Shown here: positions 6,954-13,044 of the stretch, piece by piece
How the letters are laid out: each line of letters opens with the position of its first letter
Numbering within the stretch: the stretch's first letter is position 1
DNA from: SYOC01 sp035575235
Lineage (GTDB): Bacteria > Desulfobacterota > Binatia > Bin18
Reading direction: 5' to 3'
Length of the DNA stretch: 13,044 nt
Assembly: GCA_035575235.1 (NCBI GenBank)
Contig: DATLYA010000153.1
Coordinates: 1 to 13,044 of the forward strand
Position numbers and translations under genes: made by a program
Notes under the pieces: model-generated
Seen by the model: only the letters and a program-made list of their open reading frames with translations
Told to the model about the DNA's origin: nothing
Database searches by the model: none

Positions 6954-9059
6954 CTATAGTCGTGCGCCGCACGCGGACGACAGCCGCTGCACCTCAACTC
7001 GATTGTCATGAAAGACCGCTCCGCCGCCCATATCAGAGTCGCGTTCGGCCACCGTGACGTTCGCGTTCGCCGCGCCCACTACGCGCTTCGGCCAAAATCC
7101 CTTGATGCTCGCCGCCACGCCAGGACGCACGCAATCACTGATCGTGACAATGGCTCTAAACTCACCACGGTCGTTGTACACCCGGACGGCGTCGCCCTCG
7201 CGCAGCTCGCGCTGCTGAGCATCTATGGGATGCAACACAATCCTCGGTGGTCCTTGTTGCTCCGCATGCCTGGGCACATTGGCAAACGTCGAGTTGAGAA
7301 AGTAGTGCGCCGCGGGCGCAATCAACGCCAGGGGATAGCGCTGCACGAGCTCACTCTCACGCTGTGCGGCTTCCCCCGGCGGCGTGTACGTTGGCACAGG
7401 ATCTAAGCCGGCTTCAGCCATGCGCGCCGAGAAAAATTCCAGTTTGCCTGATGGCGTAGGAAAACCGTCAGCGAAAGGAACAAACGGCTCCGGAACCGCA
7501 AGCCGCGCCCACCCATCGCGTTTGAGCCGCTCCAGGGTAATGCCGGCCAGGGCGGGCGCATCAGCATTGAGCACCTGTCGCGCCATGTCCTCATCGCTGT
7601 CGTACAAACACGGCTCAGTCAGACCAAGCTTGCGCGCCAGACGGCGAAAAATCTCACTGTTAGAGAGACATTCACCTGGAGGGGGAACCGCAGGCTCATT
7701 CCAGCTGATATACAGGTGACCATACGCATAATGCAGATCGGCATGTTCCGTCTGCATGGTCGCAGGCAACAAGAGATCTGCATAATCCGCTGTATCAGTC
7801 TGAAAATGATCGATCACAATAGTAAAAAGATCTTCACGCGATAGACCTCGACGAACTTTGTTTTGGTCCGGCGCGCTCGCCAGTGGGTTGCTGCCATAGA
7901 TTAGCAGCGATTGCACTGGCGGCTTGGCGAGTTCGAGAAGTCCTTCCCCCAGACGCGTCATGCTCAGGATGCGCGTGCCAGGAGGACGTAAGTCATCGCG
8001 CCACAGCGCGTTCCAGTTGCCGCGAAAGAAGCCGCGCGTATCGTAGACCACGCCGCCGCCGGGATAGCGCCAGTCACCCGTCACTCCCGGGATGCAAGAG
8101 ATCGTGCGTACGGCCATGCCGCCGCCATTGTGGCGTTGCATGCCCATGGCGAGGCGAATACCAGTGGGTCGAGTCGTCGCCAGGCGTTCGCCCAACGCGA
8201 CAATCTGGTCACGCGGCACGCCGGTGATATCAGCGACACGTTCCGGCGGGTATTCCATGATCCGTTGACGAAACGCTTCCCACCCAAGCGTGTGCGCCGC
8301 GATGAAGGCGCGATCTTCTTTTCCTCGCGACACCACGACATGCAACAACCCCAACGCCAGGGCGGCGTCAGTTCCAGGAATGGGCGCGACATGTTCATCG
8401 GCCCGTTCGGCTGTGCGGGTGCGAATCGGATCAATCGCCGCCACATACGCGCCGGCGCGGCAGGCCGTTTCGATATATTTCCACAGATGGGGGTTAGTTG
8501 AGAGCGTGTTTGTGCCCCATAAAAAAATCAATCTTGAGAAACTGAAGGTCTCCGGGTCCATGCCGACCCGATTGTCACCGAGGGTGTAGCCAGTGCCAAA
8601 GCCGCCGGCGATGGTGCAGATAGTCACGATATGCTGAGAGGCGCCTAGAACATTCCATAGCCGACGACCACAACCCGCCAGCCCCTGAAGGATGCCCATA
8701 CTGCCAGTGCCATAGTAGGGCCAAATCGCCTGCGGCCCATAGCGGGCAATAATAGTCCGCCAGCGCGCGGCAATCTCGTCCAAAGCATCATCCCAGGAAA
8801 TCCGCATGAACTGCCCTGCGCCCTTACGGCCCACGCGCCGTTGCGGGTAGAGCAATCGATCAGGAGAGCGAGTATACTCGATAAAACGATTGACCTTGGC
8901 GCACAGGGCTCCGCGCGTATAGGGATGATCGCGGTCGCCGCGCAACGAGACCGCTTCCCCGTTCTGCACGGTTACGACCCAGCTACAGGTGTCCGGACAA
9001 TCTAGCGGACACGCGCCGTAGGCTTCACGGCAAATGTTCGAGGCAGCGGCTGCCGGCAT
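6954..9059 (-). CDS. Molybdopterin-dependent oxidoreductase, 4Fe-4S type
   Basis: Large catalytic protein (701 aa) of the DMSO reductase superfamily, expected to hold a bis-MGD molybdenum or tungsten centre and one 4Fe-4S cluster. The N-terminal domain has cluster ligands C17, C21, C25 and C53 (CPLDCPDTC, then GALCAK), followed by the NRFIEYTRSPDRLLYPQRRVG stretch typical of the family. The middle shows the cofactor-binding fold with ICTIAGGFG and LIYGSNPLASAPDQNK. The C-terminal dinucleotide-binding domain contains RIVLHPIDAQQRELREGDAV. There is no twin-arginine signal, so it is probably cytoplasmic. Start ATG 9059 is supported by AAAGGAG about 6 nt upstream. No electron-transfer subunit, membrane anchor or dedicated chaperone gene is next to it, so partner and substrate cannot be named; thiosulfate/polysulfide, sulfoxide and formate-type chemistry are all possible. 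It lies 84 bp after lpxA on the same strand. Confidence 0.9.
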   Translation of the reverse strand: MPAAAASNICREAYGACPLDCPDTCSWVVTVQNGEAVSLRGDRDHPYTRGALCAKVNRFIEYTRSPDRLLYPQRRVGRKGAGQFMRISWDDALDEIAARWRTIIARYGPQAIWPYYGTGSMGILQGLAGCGRRLWNVLGASQHIVTICTIAGGFGTGYTLGDNRVGMDPETFSFSRLIFLWGTNTLSTNPHLWKYIETACRAGAYVAAIDPIRTRTAERADEHVAPIPGTDAALALGLLHVVVSRGKEDRAFIAAHTLGWEAFRQRIMEYPPERVADITGVPRDQIVALGERLATTRPTGIRLAMGMQRHNGGGMAVRTISCIPGVTGDWRYPGGGVVYDTRGFFRGNWNALWRDDLRPPGTRILSMTRLGEGLLELAKPPVQSLLIYGSNPLASAPDQNKVRRGLSREDLFTIVIDHFQTDTADYADLLLPATMQTEHADLHYAYGHLYISWNEPAVPPPGECLSNSEIFRRLARKLGLTEPCLYDSDEDMARQVLNADAPALAGITLERLKRDGWARLAVPEPFVPFADGFPTPSGKLEFFSARMAEAGLDPVPTYTPPGEAAQRESELVQRYPLALIAPAAHYFLNSTFANVPRHAEQQGPPRIVLHPIDAQQRELREGDAVRVYNDRGEFRAIVTISDCVRPGVAASIKGFWPKRVVGAANANVTVAERDSDMGGGAVFHDNRVEVQRLSSACGARL

Positions 9060-9107
9060 GGCTCTCCTTTCCTCTCTCTAAGGAACGTCATCATCCTCTT
9101 CCACAAT

Positions 9108-9147
9108 TGAACGAAGCGTAGGTTTACTGAATGAAGCGTAAGTTTAC
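9108..9147. repeat. 20-bp tandem direct repeat at the lpxA stop codon
   Basis: Two adjacent 20-bp units, TGAACGAAGCGTAGGTTTAC (9108-9127) and TGAATGAAGCGTAAGTTTAC (9128-9147), differing at two bases. The second unit includes the lpxA stop (9144-9146). It looks like a local duplication of the lpxA tail and lies upstream of the oxidoreductase gene. Confidence 0.85.
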
Positions 9148-9947
9148 TCCTCGGCGCCTTCATCGCTTCTCGCGCTGCGCGGCCCGAAACACACGCCCCG
9201 TTTTGACTGCTGAATGAAGTCCAGTAGGTACGCCACGTCGGGCGTAAGAGGCTCTTGGCCAAGTTCTTCTACTGCTCGTCTCAGGTTCACTCGCCGGCGA
9301 AAGAGACGAGCAAAGGCGTTTCTGAGGGCGCGAATACGTTCGCGATCAAATCCTGCCCGCCGTAGACCCACTACGTTAATACTGCGGACGGTATGGGTTC
9401 CATCCATAATACAGAACGGCGGGACATCACGGCTCGTGCGGGAGAGCCCGCGAAGCATGGCGAGCGCGCCAATGCGTACGAATTGATGCACTACGCAATT
9501 ACCCGAGACGAAAGCGCGGTCGTCAACTTGAACATAGCCCGCAAGCAGCGCTCCTCCAGCAATGATGGTCTGATCGCCGATGTGACAGTTATGGGCGACG
9601 TGCGAATGGTGCATCAAGAAGTTGTCACTTCCAATAATGGTTGCACTGCCCTCTGTCGTGCCGCGATGAATCTGGCTGTGTTCGCGAATAATATTACGAT
9701 CGCCAATCCGTAAAAAAGTGCACGCGCCCTTATACGCGGCATCCTGCGGAACATGGCCAATGACCGCGCCCATATGGATTTCATTGTCTTCGCCAATTTC
9801 GGTGTTGCCCGTTAGCACGGCATGTGCCAAGACTTTTGTGCCGCGACCGATGCGCACAGGACCATCAATCACGACATAAGGCCCGATCTCGGCTTCGGGG
9901 TGGATCTCCGCGCGGGGATCGATCAGTGCAGTTGGATGAATAGACAT
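9144..9947 (-). CDS. lpxA: UDP-N-acetylglucosamine O-acyltransferase (lipid A, step 1)
   Basis: Transfers a 3-hydroxyacyl chain from acyl carrier protein to UDP-GlcNAc in the cytoplasm, the first step of lipid A synthesis. The N-terminal 190 residues are left-handed beta-helix hexapeptide repeats starting IHPTALIDPRAEI. LpxA signatures follow: GDRNIIREHSQIHRGT, then HHSHVAHNC with H119 as the catalytic base (equivalent to E. coli H125) and H116 matching H122, and INVVGLRRAGF leading into the helical C-terminal domain. At 267 aa it is close to the usual 255-265. The last 15 or so residues (GPRSARSDEGAEE) go beyond the usual end. It is not beside lpxD, fabZ or lpxB as is common; it follows yacG by 75 bp on the same strand. 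No Shine-Dalgarno sequence precedes ATG 9947 (the bases there are CTCCTCC), so translation may be weak or coupled. Confidence 0.95.
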   Translation of the reverse strand: MSIHPTALIDPRAEIHPEAEIGPYVVIDGPVRIGRGTKVLAHAVLTGNTEIGEDNEIHMGAVIGHVPQDAAYKGACTFLRIGDRNIIREHSQIHRGTTEGSATIIGSDNFLMHHSHVAHNCHIGDQTIIAGGALLAGYVQVDDRAFVSGNCVVHQFVRIGALAMLRGLSRTSRDVPPFCIMDGTHTVRSINVVGLRRAGFDRERIRALRNAFARLFRRRVNLRRAVEELGQEPLTPDVAYLLDFIQQSKRGVCFGPRSARSDEGAEE

Positions 9948-10022
9948 GGAGGAGACGTATCGCGGCCGGCGTGTTGCGTTGATCGTTTTCCGTTTCGTTC
10001 TTCACGCTCCACGTGACAGGTT

Positions 10023-10229
10023 TCACGCGCCCCGGCGCTCTCCTGGCTGAGGGAAAGATTCTTGGTGTTGGTCGATTCCTTCTTCCACCCGTTCACCTGC
10101 AATCCGATACGATTCGTCAGCCCACGCGCCAAGATCGATCGTACGGCAGCGGGCTGAACAGAATGGCCTATAGGGGTTTCCTTGCCAGGGAACAAGCGTG
10201 CGACAGGTCGGACATTTCACCATGCGCAT
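10023..10229 (-). CDS. yacG: Zinc-binding DNA gyrase inhibitor family protein YacG
   Basis: A 68-aa protein, near the usual 60-70 for the family. Zinc ligands C6, C9, C24 and C28 occur in VKCPTC and PFCSARC, followed by the diagnostic RTIDLGAWADESYRI block. In E. coli the family member binds GyrB and inhibits gyrase. The C-terminal 20 residues are polar and low in complexity. I start at ATG 10229, which has GGTGGTG a few bases upstream; an ATG two codons later (10223) is possible. The gene begins 21 bp after the 3' end of tRNA-Gly on the same strand and is followed by lpxA. Confidence 0.93.
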   Translation of the reverse strand: MRMVKCPTCRTLVPWQGNPYRPFCSARCRTIDLGAWADESYRIAGERVEEGIDQHQESFPQPGERRGA

Positions 10230-10250
10230 CGTTCACCACCAGGCTGAGGG

Positions 10251-10326
10251 TGGAGCGGGCGACCGGATTCGAACCGGCGACGTCCAGCTTGGGAAGCTGG
10301 CATTCTGCCAGCTGAATTACGCCCGC
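10251..10326 (-). tRNA. tRNA-Gly, anticodon CCC, CCA encoded
   Basis: A complete 76-nt cloverleaf on the minus strand: acceptor GCGGGCG/CGCCCGC, T8, D-stem ATTC/GAAT with GG in the loop, anticodon stem CCAGC/GCTGG around loop TTCCCAA (anticodon CCC, reads GGG), 5-nt variable loop, T-stem with one G-U pair and loop TTCGAAT, discriminator T, and a genomically encoded CCA. It lies 49 nt after the 5S rRNA and just before yacG, so the three may share a transcript. Confidence 0.95.
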
Positions 10327-10336
10327 TCAAGATTTG

Positions 10337-10366
10337 TTCGTCTAACATCCAACAAGTTAGAACGAA
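10337..10366. promoter_or_regulatory. Stem-loop between 5S rRNA and tRNA-Gly
   Basis: On the plus strand TTCG-TCTAAC, a 9-nt loop, then GTTAGA, a bulged A and CGAA: ten pairs with one bulge. In the direction of transcription it follows the T-rich stretch TTTTTCATTTT after the 5S. It could be an RNA-processing site or an attenuator between 5S and tRNA; it is not a classic terminator because no U-run follows it. Confidence 0.45.
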
Positions 10367-10375
10367 AATGAAAAA

Positions 10376-10494
10376 CCCCGGCCTCGTCCTACTCTCCCAC
10401 AGCATCGGGGCTGCAGTACCATCGGCGCTGGAGGGCTTAACGGCCGTGTTCGGGATGGGAACGGGTGTGGCCCCTCCGCCATTGAGACCGGGGG
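10376..10494 (-). rRNA. rrf: 5S ribosomal RNA, unlinked copy
   Basis: About 118 nt. The conserved CCACACCCGTTCCCATCC segment, GAACACGGCCGTTAAG and GGGAGAGTAGGACG are all present. The ends CCCCGGTCT and AGGCCGGGG pair to form helix I, fixing the limits to within a base at the 5' side (10493 or 10494). There is no 23S rRNA upstream: the next gene is the divergent gmhA 110 bp away. The 3' end is followed by TTTTT, so the terminal stem plus T-run may itself stop some transcription. Confidence 0.96.
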
Positions 10495-10513
10495 TAAGTT
10501 CGTTATGGGTCTT

Positions 10514-10542
10514 TAGATACCGACAATTTCATTGCCTGTCAA
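10514..10542 (-). promoter_or_regulatory. Promoter for the 5S rRNA / tRNA-Gly unit
   Basis: On the minus strand a perfect -35 box TTGACA (10542-10537), a 17-bp spacer, and TATCTA (10519-10514) as a weaker -10. Initiation would fall near 10506, about a dozen bases before the mature 5S 5' end. Sequence match and position only; no experimental support. Confidence 0.6.
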
Positions 10543-10563
10543 GCAACGTAAGAGACCGCCAGG

Positions 10564-10592
10564 TTGACTGGTTTTTGCGGGGTCCTTAAGAT
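10564..10592 (+). promoter_or_regulatory. Promoter for gmhA
   Basis: TTGACT (10564-10569), exactly 17 bp, then TAAGAT (10587-10592). Transcription would begin near 10599, only about 5 nt before the gmhA ATG. The -35 boxes of this promoter and the 5S promoter lie 21 bp apart and face away from each other. Confidence 0.55.
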
Positions 10593-10603
10593 CGCATATC
10601 TCG

Positions 10604-11194
10604 ATGAGAACAGCCATCGCTACGATATTTGCTGACAGCATTGCGGCCAAGCAACAGTTCCTGCACGAGAATATAGATATCCTGCAGCGGGCAATTGATC
10701 GCGTCGTGCAGGCATTCAAAGCAGGGAAGAAACTGTTGTTGTTCGGCAATGGCGGCAGCGCGGCTGACGCGCAACATATAGCCGCTGAGTTTGTGAATCG
10801 TTACCTCATTGCACGTCCTCCACTGCCGGCGCTTGCGCTCACAACCGACTCATCCGCGCTGACGTCCATCGGAAACGACTATGGCGCCGAAGAAATATTT
10901 GCGAAACAGGTGCGGGCGCTTGGGCGTAGTGGCGATGTGGCCATTGCCATCTCCACGAGCGGAAATTCGGCGAATGTCGTGCGGGCGCTTGAGGTCTGCC
11001 GCGAGTTAGGCATCTATACGATTGGCCTGACGGGCGGATCTGGTGGGAGGATGGCCGCGCTTGTGGATTGCCTGCTCTGTGTCTCAGCGACGTCCGTAAC
11101 GCCCCGAATTCAGGAAGCTCACATTCTTATTGGACACGTCCTTTGTGAGATGGTTGATCAACAGCTGTTTGCGGCGGAGAGCAACCGTTTGTGA
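10604..11194 (+). CDS. gmhA: Phosphoheptose isomerase
   Basis: Converts sedoheptulose 7-phosphate to D-glycero-D-manno-heptose 7-phosphate in the cytoplasm, the first step to ADP-heptose for the LPS inner core. The 196-aa SIS-domain protein has the usual length. It shows the sugar-phosphate loop GNGGSAADAQHIAAEF (48-63, with E62 placed like the catalytic Glu), TTDSSALTSIGNDYG, the second loop STSGNS (117-122) and the C-terminal EAHILIGHVLCEMVD helix carrying the conserved His (H173 or H178). There is no Shine-Dalgarno sequence before ATG 10604. The predicted promoter ends 11 bp upstream, so the mRNA may be nearly leaderless. It overlaps the next gene by 4 nt (GTGA). Later heptose-pathway genes (gmhB, hldE, gmhD) are not in the window. 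Confidence 0.94.
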   Translation: MRTAIATIFADSIAAKQQFLHENIDILQRAIDRVVQAFKAGKKLLLFGNGGSAADAQHIAAEFVNRYLIARPPLPALALTTDSSALTSIGNDYGAEEIFAKQVRALGRSGDVAIAISTSGNSANVVRALEVCRELGIYTIGLTGGSGGRMAALVDCLLCVSATSVTPRIQEAHILIGHVLCEMVDQQLFAAESNRL

Positions 11195-12141
11195 AATTCC
11201 CTCCACTCGATCCGGCAAAGGTTACAACGTATCCGCTTGACCAGCGAAAAAGTAAAATCACCGCTGACGTTTTGGGCAGTGTGTGGCAACCTGGTGGGCG
11301 GTTCCGCGATTTTCTGGTTTCATTGCCGCAAACCCTGGCTGCCGCAGATCTTCGTGAGATTGTGCAGAGAATCGCTCTGGCGGTGAAAGCGCAGCGTCCG
11401 GTAGTGCTGGGCATGGGTGCGCATCCCATAAAGGTAGGACTTTCTCCACTTATTATCGATCTGCTCGAACGCGGCGTGGTCTCGGCTGTGGCAATGAATG
11501 GTGCCGGTATTATTCATGATTTTGAAATGGCCTATCAGGGACAGACCTCGGAAGATGTGGCACAGGCGCTGGCTGACGGCAGTTTTGGCATGGCGCGCGA
11601 AACCGGGGGGTTTCTCAATGAGGCAATTCGTGTGGGTGTCAGAGAGAATGGTGGTGGCCTTGGCCACGCCGTAGGCGCGAAGATCCTTGCTGACCAGTTG
11701 CCCTATGGGCAGCTGAGTATTTTAGCGACATGTGTCCGTTTGGCGGTTCCGGCGTGTGTCCATGTGACTGTGGGGGCCGATATTATCCACATGCATCCAC
11801 AAACCGACGGCGCCGCGATCGGAGAGGGAAGCTTGCGTGACTTCTATCGTTTGGCCGGTGTCGTGGCGCAGCTTGAGGGAGGGGTGTTTCTGAATCTCGG
11901 CTCCGCGGTCGTCATTCCCGAGGTGTTTCTCAAGGCGCTCTCGCTGGCGCGCAATTTGGGGCATACCGTAAAGGACTTCACGACGGTCGATCTCGATTTC
12001 ATTCGCCAGTATCGTCCAACGATGAATATCGTGACGAGGCCAACGTTAGGGGGCGGACGGGGCTTCCAATTGACTGGACATCACGAGATTATGTTTCCTC
12101 TTCTGTGCGCGGCGGTGTTGGAAGAAACGGCGCTGCCGTGA
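11191..12141 (+). CDS. Conserved protein coupled to gmhA, deoxyhypusine synthase-like?
   Basis: A 316-aa soluble protein that I do not recognise with certainty. Key stretches: VVLGMGAHPIKVGLSPLIID (71-90), AVAMNGAGIIHDFEMA (99-114), TSEDVAQALADGSFGMARET (119-138), a glycine-rich NGGGLGHAVG segment, VTVGADIIHMHPQTDG (192-207) and GGGRGFQLTGHHEIMFPLL (287-305). The pattern NGAxxIHDFE...TSEDV resembles deoxyhypusine synthase-like proteins, which use an NAD-type Rossmann fold. The catalytic Lys motif of true deoxyhypusine synthase (SWGK) is not evident, and bacteria lack hypusine in general, so another reaction is likely. The density of His and Asp residues suggests an enzyme. There is no signal peptide or membrane segment. 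GTG 11191 overlaps the gmhA stop, giving translational coupling and suggesting a role near heptose or envelope metabolism. Confidence 0.85.
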   Translation: MKFPPLDPAKVTTYPLDQRKSKITADVLGSVWQPGGRFRDFLVSLPQTLAAADLREIVQRIALAVKAQRPVVLGMGAHPIKVGLSPLIIDLLERGVVSAVAMNGAGIIHDFEMAYQGQTSEDVAQALADGSFGMARETGGFLNEAIRVGVRENGGGLGHAVGAKILADQLPYGQLSILATCVRLAVPACVHVTVGADIIHMHPQTDGAAIGEGSLRDFYRLAGVVAQLEGGVFLNLGSAVVIPEVFLKALSLARNLGHTVKDFTTVDLDFIRQYRPTMNIVTRPTLGGGRGFQLTGHHEIMFPLLCAAVLEETALP

Positions 12142-12157
12142 ATGTTCTAGAAAATTG

Positions 12158-12172
12158 AGCTACAGTGTAGCT
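12158..12172. promoter_or_regulatory. 15-bp palindrome upstream of the monooxygenase gene
   Basis: AGCTAC-AGT-GTAGCT, perfect 6-bp arms, centred 34 bp before the monooxygenase ATG in a 57-bp gap. It could be an operator or a short hairpin. No regulator gene is adjacent in the window. Confidence 0.35.
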
Positions 12173-12198
12173 ATTCGGAAGAGAGACCAGATATTTCC

Positions 12199-13044
12199 AT
12201 GAAGTTCATTCTTTTCTTGCTTCCCACAATTCCTGCGACGTTGACGGAGCGTAAGCGTCTGCGCCCGATCGGAAACCGCAGCGATCGATGGCAAGAGATG
12301 ATCGAAGAGGTGGTGGAGCTCGTCCAGTTGGCCGAGGACATTGGCTTTGACGCCGTGGCCTTTCCTGAACATCATCTCCATAGCGAGGGATTTGAAATCG
12401 GCGGTCCGCCGGAATTTCTTTTGTATGTTGCCCTGCAGACCAAACGCATTCAGGTTGGTCCGATCGGGTATGTCCTGCCAAGTTGGGACCCCCTGCGTTT
12501 GGCAATCACCACGGCATGGTTAGATCAACTCACAAAGGGACGTTCTTTTGTGGGGCTCGCCAGAGGATATCAGCATCGCTGGCTAAATCAAATGGCGCAG
12601 AAAATTCATGTTTCCGCCACGACCGGCGACCATTCTGAACTCGATGAAACCAATCGTCGCGCTTTTGAAGAAGTGTACCAGATTCTCAAACTTGCCTGGG
12701 GGGAGGGGCCATTTCGTTTTCGTGGAGAGTTCTACGAGTATCCATATCCATATGACACCGGCACGCCCTGGCCTCCACATACCTGGACTCGTGAATACGG
12801 CGCTCCTGGGGAAGTAGACAGTCAAGGCCGACTGCAGAAAATCGCCGTCGTGCCAAAACCTTACCAGAAGCCGCATCCACCGGTGTTTCAGGCGTTTTCC
12901 ACCAGTGAATCCACCATTCGGTGGTGTGCGCGAGAGCGCATCATTCCCATGATTTTATTGTCTCGGCCTGAACAACTGCGCCATCTCGCTCGTATCTATA
13001 TGGAAGAGGCTGGGCGCTCCGGTCGCTGGTTGGCGTTAGGCGAT
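12199..13044 (+). CDS. Luciferase-like flavin monooxygenase, 3' end outside window
   Basis: The first 282 codons of a bacterial luciferase-like TIM-barrel protein, a family that uses reduced FMN or F420 to oxidise or reduce organic substrates. Visible signatures: MKFILFLLPTIP as strand 1; QLAEDIGFDAVAFPEHH, the usual helix-strand-EHH segment near the active site; LQTKRIQVGPIGYVLPSWDP; DQLTKGRSFVGLARGY; then AFEEVYQILKLAWGEGPFRF and KPYQKPHPPVFQAFSTSEST, both standard family landmarks. Related proteins run about 340-400 aa, so roughly 60-110 residues lie beyond the edge. The start is ATG 12199; GAAGAGAG lies about 14 nt upstream, too far to be a strong ribosome site. It begins 57 bp after the gmhA-coupled gene and could be co-transcribed. 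Substrate unknown. Confidence 0.88.
   Translation, partial: MKFILFLLPTIPATLTERKRLRPIGNRSDRWQEMIEEVVELVQLAEDIGFDAVAFPEHHLHSEGFEIGGPPEFLLYVALQTKRIQVGPIGYVLPSWDPLRLAITTAWLDQLTKGRSFVGLARGYQHRWLNQMAQKIHVSATTGDHSELDETNRRAFEEVYQILKLAWGEGPFRFRGEFYEYPYPYDTGTPWPPHTWTREYGAPGEVDSQGRLQKIAVVPKPYQKPHPPVFQAFSTSESTIRWCARERIIPMILLSRPEQLRHLARIYMEEAGRSGRWLALGD

Noticed and set aside
9002..9262. Minus-strand 86-aa open frame across the lpxA/oxidoreductase junction
   Set aside because: Lies in another frame over two well-supported genes and the repeat; no motif or ribosome site.
10495..10603. Remnant of 23S rRNA upstream of the 5S
   Set aside because: No conserved 23S 3'-end sequence is recognisable; the stretch is explained by two divergent promoters.
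1..13044. Sigma-54 (-24/-12) promoter for the NtrC-type regulator
   Set aside because: No convincing TGGCAC-N5-TTGCA pattern was seen in the intergenic gaps I read by eye; a matrix search was not possible.
1..13044. CRISPR array, phage genes or a defence island
   Set aside because: No regularly spaced repeats and no recognisable Cas, phage or restriction proteins on either strand.

Overview
The window suggests a Gram-negative, GC-rich, probably uncultured environmental bacterium. It carries lipid A and heptose genes (lpxA, gmhA), an NtrC-type sigma-54 regulator, a TauD-type dioxygenase, a molybdopterin oxidoreductase and a luciferase-like monooxygenase. There is also a relic of a large TPR-containing ATPase of a kind I associate with Binatota, Tectomicrobia and other former Deltaproteobacteria. 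That placement is an impression from gene content, not a phylogenetic result.

Layout. (a) 1-2706, plus strand: the end of a membrane-anchored sensor histidine kinase overlaps by 4 nt with a complete sigma-54-dependent response regulator. (b) 2829-5144: a decayed patch. A cupin gene on the minus strand appears to have lost its native 5' end at about 3213, where an internal fragment of a plus-strand TPR/ATPase gene begins. That fragment is cut at 3671 by a 1474-bp insertion sequence with 24-bp inverted ends, whose transposase is broken by a one-base frameshift. (c) 5174-6839: a TauD/TfdA-type dioxygenase (minus) and a TetR regulator (plus) diverge from a short AT-rich region carrying TAACC/GGTTA operator-like repeats. 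(d) 6864-6922: two perfect hairpins separate tetR from the convergent gene. (e) 6954-10494, minus strand: in transcription order, an unlinked 5S rRNA with its own promoter, tRNA-Gly(CCC), yacG, lpxA and a 701-aa molybdopterin oxidoreductase. A 20-bp tandem repeat lies over the lpxA stop codon. (f) 10564-12141, plus strand: a promoter facing away from the 5S promoter drives gmhA on a very short leader. gmhA overlaps by 4 nt with a conserved 316-aa gene of uncertain function that looks distantly like deoxyhypusine synthase. (g) 12199-13044: the first 282 codons of a luciferase-like flavin monooxygenase that runs off the window.

How the parts relate. The kinase and regulator form one signalling unit whose target is not visible here. 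TetR probably controls tauD and itself. gmhA and lpxA both serve the LPS envelope but belong to divergent units sharing a 110-bp control region. The most interesting candidates for new biology are the gene translationally coupled to gmhA, the 5S/tRNA-Gly/yacG/lpxA arrangement, and the cupin/ATPase/IS junctions. I found no CRISPR array, phage module or evident defence system.
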